64,000 nucleotides of DNA from the NCBI GenBank assembly GCA_963662175.1, contig OY759217.1, positions 12,960,562 to 13,024,561 of the forward strand, in the 5' to 3' direction. This document shows, one piece after another, positions 1 through 12,200 of the stretch. Below the pieces are notes generated by a model. The model searched no databases. It had not been told where the DNA came from and saw nothing but the letters and a program-made list of their open reading frames with translations. Numbering within the stretch: position 1 is the stretch's first letter; each line of letters starts with the position of its first letter. This stretch comes from Aradus depressus. Lineage: Eukaryota; Arthropoda; Insecta; Hemiptera; Aradidae. The position numbers and the translations under genes are program-made.

Positions 1-165
1 GAGCAGTGATAGCCAATAAATAACAAAATGAGAAATGGTCATGAGAAAAGGTCACGGGGCCATGTGAAATTTTGATTTAATAAGCTAATACTAGAGCGAT
101 AGAATTATATAAATGGAATACATATGTGTATCACTTATCCTATCTGTTTTTTGTTATTTTCTTAG

Positions 166-296
166 TACTGCTGGGGAAGCACAGATCCCAAACGGCAGCG
201 ACTTGATATCAAACTAGAATCAGATAATGCCAACGATGACTTCACATTTCCTCCCTCGAGGATTGCTGACCCAACCCCCACCGAGATGCCTATCTG
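166..296 (+). CDS. NFAT: NFAT exon: N-terminal linker
   Basis: Acceptor TTTTCTTAG ends at 165 and donor GTAAGA begins at 297. It reads open in one frame as [20 protein letters not shown] and onward, ending with two bases of a codon that the next exon's first base completes. The basic PKRQR patch may be a nuclear localisation signal. This part is not strongly conserved, so the assignment rests on frame continuity with the next exon. Confidence 0.75.
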
Positions 297-3200
297 GTAA
301 GACAGTTTACAATTATTATTTTTATTATTATTTTCGTTAAACCATATCATGGTAATTGGATAGTCATACAATTTTGTAAGAATAAGCCTCTTCCTATTTA
401 CGTCTAACTTTCTACCAACATTTGGTTCCATTTAGCCGGGAATCGTGTTGACAGACGAACAGACTTTTTGCAAATACAAGTTTTTTGCATTTCGGGGACC
501 TTAAGAATTACGAAAAGTGAATTTGGACCTTTTGTACCATATTCATATCACTTGTGCCAGTGGTTGAGCCAACTTATCATGGGGTGTCCGGGGTTAGTTT
601 TCGCGTTTTGTTTCTCTTCACCAGTTCTAATAACTCATTTTCCTCTTTCAGTCTTCGAACGAAGCCTCCCTCTCCTGGGAAGATGTCCAGTGTTCACACA
701 GGAACACAACAGGGACTTAGCAAGAACGGCCGTCTTCAGCTGCAGATCCTCTCCCAGCCAGAGATGCAACACCGAGCCAGATACCAGACTGAGGGGAGCA
801 GAGGTGCCGTCAAGGACCGGAGCGGCAATGGGTTTCCTGTCGTCAGGGTGAGCACTAGTTATAGTATCCATTGTACTGGTTTATTGTTTTATTTTTATAT
901 TTCTTGCTTTATTTATAGTGCTTGGTTACTGATCTCAAGTTCGCGGGTTCGAACCGCGGGACCGAGGCCCTTCAGTTTATATTATCTGGGAGGTAAAATA
1001 AACTTAAGCAAGCCGTTCTTCGGATGGAACGTTATTAAGCGACGGTCCCGAGCCTATGTTAAAGACCCCTACCCTAGGTGAATAAAAATTTAGGGTAGGC
1101 AAAATTTAGGACTCCCATAGTAGAGTCAGGCTCATGTCCACCAGAGTGATGAGAGAGCGCTCTGGTAGTAGGCGATATGACTTCGTAGTTCTAACCTCTA
1201 AAGCCCTAGACACACAGAACACGATTTGCCACGGCGAGCTGGCGATCTAGTTGTATGATGCAATATTGCATCATCCAAGTCACACAGAACGTGGTATATC
1301 GCAGCGAGCCAGTCTTGATCGAGGCGGGCAGCGATCCGTTTGTACACAATTATCGCGCAGTTGGAGCGATCGTCCCCAATCTACGCAGAAATCAATAACA
1401 TAACTTACCTCAAACAAACCTATTGATTTTCTCCAATTCGTTGTGCACTTTTCACTTTTCCATGCTGGGTTGCAGAAGGTCATTCAGTTCCACGAAACTG
1501 AAATACTGAAAAAACCCTTCCTTCATGTGATTGCAGTTCACGACAGAGGCGGTGGTATTCCCCAAGTGTTTCTCTTTTTTTCTATTGATTTCATGCACCC
1601 AACATCGTCTTTTTCTTCTGTTACATTGTGTTGTTAGAAGAAAGGAGTTGCTCCTCGTCACAACTACTCATTTTTTCTTAAAATCTATAAAAAACTTGAA
1701 CAAAAAGTAGGTACGCAAACTGCTCGCCGGAAAGCAATCACGATACTCGATCACTCACAAAGATATCGCACTGTGTGTGATGGCGCCATATCGCCGACCG
1801 CCGCGACGATTGCACGATCACTTCTCGCCGCGACAGATTGCGTCTTCACAAATTATAAAAGAACAGTGTTTAGTTATTCGAAAATCTTGTTTCTTCCTGG
1901 TATCATAAGTAGTATTGTTAAGTAGGATTATATTTCTATTTTTCTCAATAACTATTAATCTTTAAAATATTGTATAGTCAAAAAGTATAATTGGAGATTT
2001 GGGTGGGCACTGGCAAAAAACGTGTATAAGAAGAGTTAACACGAAATATGACTTTATTTACTGGGTTCTAATTTTCGCGTAAATTCAATATTTTCCATTT
2101 TCATCGGAGAAATAACTGTGGTATTATTCAGGCGAAATTAGTAATAGGTTCCAAATTAAGTAATAATATTTAAAATAATATTTTAGTGAAAGTGGCTCCA
2201 GGCTGGTATGGTATCAGCGCTGTTACCTGATATATCGTCAGTTGATATAGTTATCAAGGGAAAAGTAAAGTTGGTAGCCATAGCCGTAAATAGTTGACGG
2301 TATCTAATCTAGATCGGTGGTATCTTATCACGGAGAAAATTAATATCTACCTCGTTTGTATCACACTTGACTCAGTTTTCAGGTTAGATTTTAACTTTTT
2401 TTTTTTTTCCTAATTGGCCTCATATATGAGGCATATCTGCCATTATTCAGATCAGGTTGCAGAATGCACTAATTCACATATTTTAGAGTTCCCAGCTAAT
2501 TGTAGTAATGCGGAATCTGGGGTTATCATCACCCCAGAAAATTCACAGACAGAAAATAACTTTTTTTTATTTTTGGAATCTGATGGATGAAAATGTATGA
2601 AATTCCGATGAAAACTGAGTTTCTGACCGAATATGTAGCTTGATACATCTGGGGAAGTAAAATGTTATATGATCAGATTGGAAAATCAAAAATCAAGTGT
2701 CTTTACCGAGCTCATAGAGAATTTTAGAAAAAACTGTACATCATTAAAGTTTTGAAAAACCAAAAAATTAAACTTTTGTCCAAAAATTTTGAAAAAATGG
2801 GGTGACCCACTTAGTGAATCACTGTATTTGAAGGGATTTTTTTTTTTTTTATTATCTTTATTCTTATTTTTAGCCTATATGTCTTGTTGATATATTTTTG
2901 TATTTGGATTCTTGCCCTGAGGTTGTTGATTTCTTCTATTTATTTTCCCATCTTTCATATATTTCTGAATTAATTTTATTGGAAAAGAAATTCCTTTCGA
3001 TTTTTTGGCTTTCTCAGTTTTTTCTTTCCCTTCCCCAGCTGTTCTTTCTTCCCCGATATGTAATGGGTTAAAAATTCTATGTTGAGTTTTCACCGAAATT
3101 TCATGTATTCCCATCCCTTAATTCCAAAAATTCAACCTGTGGCCCGCTGAAGGAATTTTAATGGCCCGCCGGCATTTTAGTGGCCCCACATTTCAAGAAA

Positions 3201-6200
3201 AATTGCCTTGTCAGCTTTATGTCGTAAAAAACTTTTATTTCTGTTATTCTTGATATTTAAAACATTTCGTGTTTCATGTGAAATGGCATGACATGTTTCT
3301 TTTTTCCTCTTTCTTTTTTTAAATTTAAACCATTTATTATCAATGTCTACAAATAGGAACTTGATACACAAAAAACAAAAGAAAATTTATATGTAATTAA
3401 AAGTAGGATAACATAAAACTTAAACATTAAACTTAAACTATTTAACTAAATATATAAAAAGTCTTGTAAAATGTAAAACAAACCTTCCTTTTTTATATAA
3501 ATTTTCGGACTACACTACACAGTTTGACAGTCGTGTGGCCCGAGGATCTTTGTGAATTTATTGATGTGGCCCTCGGGCGTGAAAGGTTGAAGACCCCTAC
3601 CCTAGGGGAATAGAAATTTAGGGTAGGCTAAATTTAGGACTATCATAATATAGTCAGGCTCATATCCACCAGAGCAACGAAAGAGCGAAAGAAGGCAATA
3701 TGACCTCGTAGTTAAAGCCCGGGCCTAAATCACAATAACTAACTAACAATAGGTACTATTTCTATTGTTAAATCTTCTTTCAGGAAGATATTTCGGTTCA
3801 ATCACCCCTTCTTCAGGTCTCAAAAAGCAAAAAAATAAAAACAAAACAGCTAAATATACAAATAAATAAATATATATACATCATGATTTGTTATTATAGG
3901 TTAGGTTAGGTTAGGTTTTATGACTCTTGCCCGGGCTTTAACTACGAGGTCATATCGCCTACTACCAGAGCGCTCTTTCGTCACTCTGGTGGACATGAGC
4001 CCGACTCTACTGTGGGAGTCCTAAATTTTGCCTACCCTAAATTTTTATTCATCTAGGGTAGGGGTCTTTAACGAGTACCTGACATCGTACAGGCTCGGGA
4101 CCATCGCTTAACGTCCCATCCGAAGGACGGCGTGCTTAAGTTTATTTTACCTCCCAGATAAAATAAACTAAGGGCCTCACGAGACTGTACGATATCAGGT
4201 ACCTAGGTTAAAAGATCCCCTATCCCTGGTAGGCAAAATTTAGGACTTCCACTGTAGAGTATGAAGGGTCTAGTAACAAAACAGACATTCTCCATTTTTT
4301 GCAATTTTCCTAAACTCGGAAAAACATCTAAAAATTAACGAAGACGGATCTTTCTTAACAGTAATCTTAGTATGGCTACTCAAAAGGCAAAATTGTTGTA
4401 AAAATAAAATTGAATTATATAAAACGAATTTATTTAGCTTTATGTTTTGTACATTGGAACATGTGAGTTTTGCTACTCACAAATGGAGAATCCTAATTTT
4501 GCCATAAATTGATGGTGCATAATTCAGGTCTTAAAAGGTCTTATATAATTCCTAAATATTAAATACAATTTTTATACAATACAAAAATATTAAATACCAT
4601 TTTTTTATAGTAGCTACGTTTGAAATGTTGCCCATGGCGTTTCATCTTATTGGATAGGATATTTGCACAATGTTTTTCTAACATTTATTAGCATTTGTTT
4701 GAGCAATAATGTGGCCCCGTGGGAAATCGATTATGTATTTATACAGTTGGAATGATTGTATAAATTATGTGTCTCTACGTCATCTTAGGAGGGCATATGA
4801 CGACGTCCTCCAATAACAGAGTTTTGAGTTGCTTTAGTTTTAGCCAGATTTAACCAGAATTAGTTTAAATATTTGTCGAATGTACTTCCCCAACGTTTAG
4901 TTGAAAATCAAGAAGTTTCGTACTTAGGGTTGTACTATATTTCGTGTAGATACATTCGATACGACAGTTATTATGGTTTTTGAGTTCGCCCCCGCTCCTC
5001 TCATCCCCCTTTTCCTGTCAACTATTTTGTATGAAAATTGACAGGTGTCGTCCTTGTTGTGTCCTGGATTCACATATAAAGTCTATAGAGGGCGTCTGTA
5101 GCTCAGTGGTATGCGTGCTTGCCTTCTGAGCTCATGATCGTGGGTTCGAAACCCGGCCGAGACTCTTAGTTTATATTATCTGGGAGTTAAAATAAACTTA
5201 AGCACGCCGTCCTTCGGATGTCAGGTACTCGTTAAAGACTCCTGCCTTAGGTGAATAGAAAATTTAGGACTCCCACAGTAGAGTCGGGCTCATGTCCACC
5301 AGAGTGACAAAATAGCGCTCTGGTAGTAGGGGATATGACCTCGTAGTTAGAGCCCGGGCATGAGTCATAATAACTAACTATAGTCTCGGGTCCAAACGTA
5401 ACTACACAGGCAGTTATTAGGTATTTTGATGTTCTCCTCGATCTTATCCTTTCTCTTGAATGCATTTAGAACCCCAAGAGTACGACCCCTACAGATTCTC
5501 AGCTGAATTGGGCGAAGAGAAATGACGGTAAAGGAGGGAACATAACTAAAGCATCCTAATAACTGTCAATGTAATGAATCTAGCGACACGAAACTTCTTA
5601 TTTGACTCCTAGACTCTGCAAGGACTACACCTACTAATTTTCAAATGAATGGGGTGATCAGAAAAGGGGGATTCAACTCAAAACCCTAATAATAGCCAAT
5701 GTAATATATTCACACACAATTTTCTATGAGAATAGAGAAGTTCCTGGTCAATTTTCAGTCAAATCGACCAATATGAAAATTGTTTAGAGGGAGAGTGAAA
5801 TCTAAAATTCGATGGAAAGAAACATTTTGATCTGAAATTTTAGATGTAAATTCAGATGCCTATAACTTAACACACTTATAGACTCACAGCGAAATCAGAC
5901 AAAGGAGAGTAGAGAGAGTGCGGAAACTTAAACAACTACATATAATTCGAGTTGGGGAAATAAATTGCCGGTGATTCACCGATTTTTCTGTTGATTATTA
6001 TAGCTGATTTCGTCAGATGTGTAGTAGTATATCAGTCGCATACAGAGAGCTGAAGAAACTCTATAATGGGGCGTGGGTGTCCTGCCTACGTTTTTTTTTC
6101 TATTTGTTTTCAATTTCAAAAATTAATTTGAATAAATCATTACAAAAACTGTACGGATAATCGAAAATCGTGGCAAAACAAGTTTCACACGTGTCGCAGT

Positions 6201-9200
6201 TGTCAAATCGTGATTAATATATTATGAAAAATACGTTTAATGATTGTGTGTAAATAATTTTCCACTTTTTTATTTATTTTCATTCAATTTTTTTTATTTT
6301 GTTGCATATTTACATAATAATTTTTATTATATAACTTAATCTATTAACTGAGGATCACGATTAGTTCTCCATAGGGGAAGTTATGTAACCATGACAATAT
6401 TCAAAATTGAGTTTTTGCATTTAACTTCCTCAGCCAGGGTTTTGCTTTCTCCCGCGTTCCCACAAAATGCTGGCGTTCCACAAGGTAGTATCCTGCGTCC
6501 TATCCTCTATACAATATACACAGCTGATATCCCCAACCATCCATCAACACAACTCCACACCTTTGCAGATGATACTGCTATCCTCTCTGCTCATCCCCAG
6601 TCCTATCATCTAAACACCTCCAAGAACACCTGATAACCCTTCAGTCCTGGGTGAAAAAAGTGGATATTGAAGGTGAACGACACGAAATCAGTTCACATCG
6701 TCTTCACCCTTCTTCGAAAATATACCTGCCCTCCAGTGTACCTTAACAATATCCCTCAAATCCCATCCCTTTAAAAAACGAAGTCCGCTATCTAGGCTTC
6801 ATACTCGACAAACGACTAACTTGGAATCCTCACACGAGATTAAAAAGACAATAAATGAACAGACGTTATAAACTTTTACTAATGGAAGACTACTAGACAA
6901 AAGATCCAAACTAACTTTGAAAACAAAACGCAGTACTCAAACCTATGTGGACTTACGGATTTGAACTCTGGAGTTCTGCCAAGGCTTCCAATCTCCAGCG
7001 CATCCAATCCTTTGAATCCAAAATCCTTCATAAAATAGCCAATGCTCCTTATTACGCCTTCAACAAAACTCTTTACACTGACCTTAACGTACCTATTGTC
7101 ACCGAAGTCGCTAAATCCAAGTATAAAAAAATAGTTTTCCCTTCTTAGTTCCCACAATAATCCTCTAGTCCATGCCCTCCATTCTGCCATACTTCCCCAA
7201 CGACGGCTTAAGCGTCAATGGCCTAGAGACCTCCTTAGCAGCAGTAGGGACAGTGATTAGTTTACAAATGAGAGGAAATCAGTGACTAGGGAGTGTCACC
7301 ACTGGGTGATTTCTCCCCTCTTGACCATTTTGACATTGCCATTATCTCTCTCTTAGCACATTTGCTAGTTGTATTTATTTTATACAGTTGTAAATAGCTA
7401 TTTGTAAATATATAAAAAAAAAAACTTCCCTAGTTGTACCAAATTTAGGGGAAGTTATGTAATCGGCCAGAAATTGGATGTAGAGTTTTCACAAGAAATT
7501 TATAGTTTCCGACCCTCAGATCCCAAAAATGAAAATTAAAAAAAAAGTCCTGCCTGAGTTCCTCTGTACACGATGACTCCCTTTAGAATGAATTATTTAC
7601 ACCAAATTTTATATGTGTGTTCAGAACCCTCAGAAAATTTCACTCCCCCGAGAATTCACAAGTCCCTCAATAAGACACTTATTGATTTTCAACCAAAACG
7701 GTAGTTTGTTTTCCTAGGGAGAGCGAAAACTTATTTAATTCGCGTTGGAGAAGTAAATTGCCCGTGATTCACTGACTTTCACGTTTCAAGGTCCTTGGAA
7801 CACACTTTGACCATTTTCACTATGATTATAATGTAGAAAGTAATATGATAGTTCTGTTCAGGGAAAAAGTTGTACAAGTGAAATCCTAGCCAGTGCTGAG
7901 ATCTAGTGGCAAATCACTTATACCATTTTGAACAAGTAACTTAAACATATCAATAGTGACCTTGAAATTAAGATTTTTATTCAATTTTATGGTTTGCTAA
8001 CAGCAACTTTCACCATAAAAGCAGAAGACAAAATATTTCCGGTTTCGATAAATTATAGATTTTTTAATCAGTTAAGAACTGAACGTACAGTTTCTTCAAA
8101 GTTTTTAAAATGTCACTTAGGCCATTTTGATTCTAACCCCGTCAAATAAAAATATAAGTTTACTTCTTAGCTATTGTAAAAATATTTGAACTTGTCCTTG
8201 TTTTGTATTTGTGACTCATGCCCTGGGCTTCAACTACGAGGTCATATTGCCTACTACCAGTCGTTCTGATGGACATGAGCCTGATTCTACTGTGGGAGTC
8301 ATACATTTTCCCCACCGAGAAGATTCAATTACCTAGTGTAGGTAGGGTTCTTTAACGACTACCTACAAGCTCTGGATGGACGGCATGTTCATGGTTGTTT
8401 CGAACCCGCGATTTAGAGTTTATTAGGCAAGCAAGCTACCCACTGAGTCACCGGCGCCTTCAAAAATGTTCTATATTTCTTATCAAAAACGTAAAATTAA
8501 ACTAGATATAACATAGTGGGACCGACATTCCTCACTTCACCTATTAAATCAGTAGAAGTGTTTCTATATTTGTTATCCATATTGTTTATAAGAACTGTTA
8601 TTTTCTCCATTATTTTTTATAGTTGTTCTTATCTGTATCAATTTATATGTATAATTTCTTTATGGCCATTATTTGTGAATTACTGTCGTTTGCCGCTGCT
8701 AAGTCATTCTTCTACAAGAATTTAATTTCAAAAATCACAAAGACGTTGTTCAAACAGTTTTACAAAGAAACCCCTTCGATCGTCGCCATGCTGAATTAAA
8801 CCATGCTGAATTTAATAGTAAACATAAATATATGTCCCTAACAAAATCCTTCGTACAAATCTCAACATCCCTTACGTAAAAGATTTATTCCAGACTCGTT
8901 TCAAAAACGTCCATACGTACCTCAGTAAACATCCTTATCTTCTCGCACAACGCCCTATCCTCCACATCGTCTAAAACGACGTTGGCCGAGTGACCTGCTA
9001 TGAAATGAACATTCTCAAGGAATGTCAGCACTGGCTGGATTCTACCATCTGTTATATTCTTGCTGTATATTGTATATAGTCACATACACAATGTATATAT
9101 TGTACAGATTGTAGATCAATAAAAAACAGAGTAATCTGTGAATCACCGGCAATGTACTTCCCCAGAACGAATTAATCAATTAAACTTTTCGCTCTATCTC

Positions 9201-12200
9201 CGAAACCTGTCGACTGTTTGCGCTAATATTCAACAGTTGAATTACATGGGGGCTCCTAAATTCTCATATTTAATTTCGTATCGATAAATTCTTTACATCG
9301 GCAGTTATCAGGGTTTCTGAATTGAGCCCTTCCTCGAAACCCCTTTTTGCTTCAGCCGACAGTTTCGACTTTAAATATGAAATTTCATGTCGAATGCATT
9401 CAATTACATTGGCAGTTATTGGGGTTTATGAGTTGAGCCCCCCCCTCTTATCCCCTTCTTCCTTTCGTCCAATTCTGCTGAAAATTAATATGGGGTTATG
9501 AATTCACATATGAAATTTTATATCAATACAATCACCACAACGGGAGTTATTAAAGATTTTGAGATGATCCTCACCCCTAATCCCCCCCCCCCCCATCCCG
9601 TTTGACCGATTTGGTTGAATATGGATAGATGTTGTCCTGAAATTTTGATCACATATATAATTTTGTGACGATACATTCATTCTATCGCCGGTTATAAGAG
9701 CTATTATGTTAAACCTCCCCCTAATCCCTCCTTTCCTTTGGTCGATTAGGTTGAAAAACAATAGCTGTCGAGGATTCTGAATTGACATATCAAAATCGTA
9801 TCGATACATTCATTCTATCGGCAGTTATCGAGTTCATAGACAAACAGACATATTTGTTTTTCATTTTTGGAATCTAGAGGTAGTAGGAAAACATGAAATT
9901 TCGTTGAAAATTCCCCATCGAATTTCCAACTTCCCCTGTACTTCTTATAGCTGGGGAAGTAAAAAAAAAAAAAATATATTTCTGAAGTTAGTAACATTTT
10001 TCGAAAAATTGTGAAGTTATGCTTTCCTCCGCCCCAATGAAATTATAATTAATAAAATATTAATGTCAAATTTTCATTAATCATAAATTGTTAATTGACA
10101 TTTAATATATTCTCTAATGTTATGTCATTTTAAATACAGGCTACAGGCTGTCCCCAGATAATCTTGAGTGCTGTTTTTTTTCCTCAACTGCTGTTCTAAC
10201 CTCCGCTTCTCGGAGCATTGTCCTAAATACAATTAATTAATTAATTTATCACATCCCCAACTCATCCCTTATCTTGAGTCTCTCTGTTATATGATAAATA
10301 AATATTTGTTTTCATATAAAAAAAAAGTTATGTAAAAATGTATATTACCAAGGAGACAATAATAATATTATTGAAGTGAAACTTGAATCTTTACTTTTTC
10401 AGGATCTAAAGAGAAGATCAAGCAGTTTAATCAGTCCAAAGTTGATTTATGATAATATATTTTATTTGATATATTTTTACTTTCCAATGGAGAAAGTTTT
10501 ATAATTATGATAAATTCAAATTTCTTGTATTCCTTCTTATTTCCTCAACTATACGAAGTATAGCAGTTATGTAATCAGTCAAAAATTCGATGCAGTGTTT
10601 TCAACGGAATTTTTTTTTCCGTTTCCTGTTTTTCGACCTCTAGATTCCAAGTATGAAAAAAAGTATGTGTCTATGAACACGATAACCCCCGATAGAATAT
10701 ATGTGAGTCCAGAACCCTCTAAATACGACAGATATTGTTTTTCAGCCAAATCGACCGAAGGGAAGGGGGCGATTAGAGGCTGGCTTAACTAGAAAGCTCT
10801 AATAACTGCCGATAATATGAATGTATCGACACAATATTTTATATGTGTGACCAAAACCTCATAAGGACAACACCTATCGATTTTTAAAATCGGGGGAGGA
10901 GGGGATTAGGAAAGACTCAAAAATTCCAATAATTGCCGTTGTAATTTATCGACACAAAATTTAGTATGAGGATTTAAGAACCCCTATGTTGAATATTAGG
11001 GCAAACGGTCGACTGGTTTTGGAGAAGGAGCGAAAAGTTAATTGAATAATTCGTTCTGGGGAAGTACATTGCCGGTGATTCACCGTCGGTTTTTTAAAGG
11101 ATTTCCTTCACAAATCACTTTAAAATCTGACCCGATCACGAAATTTTATGGAATCCGTGAATTCCGTTCTCGCTGTAGTTTCCAAATTTTTATTCCCACT
11201 TTTTTTTTTTTCAAACTTTATACAAAGTTCTTTATCCTGTTAATAATATAGTCATATATTAGGGACGTCGATAGCTCAGTGGTATGCGTTCATGGTTACA
11301 GTGCTCAAGATCGCGGGTTCGAAACCTGGTGGAGGCCCTTAGATTTTATATTTGAGAACTGAAAAAACCTTGAGCACGCCGTCCCGAGCTTGTACGATGT
11401 CATGAACGAATTAATTAATTAAATTTTTGCTCTTCCTTCAAAACCAATCGATGGATATGGGCTAAAAAAAATGTTAACTTACATACTTCTAAACGCTCAC
11501 ACTAAATTTTGTATCGATATATTCATTGAATCAGGAGTTACCGTGTTCACCGTCACACACAGACAGACATGCATTTTGGAATGATTCCTGGGGAAGTAAA
11601 AAATGTCACGACTGTCTGTTGTACTTTTGAACTCGATAAACTTCTAATAGATTGAATATATCGATACAAAATTTGTTTAGTGGATCCAGAAGCCTATACG
11701 ACGACACCTATTGATATTCAATGATGTCTGGCATAAAACGAAGAGCTTAGAGAGAGGGAGAGAGCTGAAACTTCCGCAAGCCGTTGATTCACTCTTTCAA
11801 AATAAAAATGGAAATTTTAAATGTTTCAGTTAATTTTTCCTGGTCGAACATTTTCTACGTTTCATATTACGGTCTTTGAACCTTCCTAAACGCCAGAAAT
11901 AACAGGATACAAGGATATATAAGAAACGTAACAAAAACGACGACCATTGTTTGTATACAAATTAGTTTAATTTGTGTATACACAATTGTATAACTCCAGG
12001 GAGGAACTAGAAATAGATGTAACTTCGTAATTATACTATTTTTTTTTATCAGTTCTCCAAATTGCCTTTAATTTTTTACCTTGGGGCTGATGGTAACCTT
12101 CAAGAGCGGTTTTGCCCTGTCTCTCTTCCCCTCCACTGGAGGAAGCAAAACAAATTCCAAGGTGAGGTAGTGGTCAGGATAAAAACATTGGTCAAGGGGA

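Noticed and set aside
554..1081. 175-aa plus-strand ORF as one gene
   Set aside because: Only 653-847 is NFAT coding; the rest reads through the donor at 848 into a SINE.
3897..3917. Interstitial telomere sequence
   Set aside because: Only about four units, and they are the tail of a SINE copy repeated elsewhere with the same junction.
5089..5160. A tRNA gene, from the clean A and B boxes
   Set aside because: The same head occurs in about 20 copies joined to a common body, the anticodon arm does not close into a proper cloverleaf, and the body continues as SINE-A.
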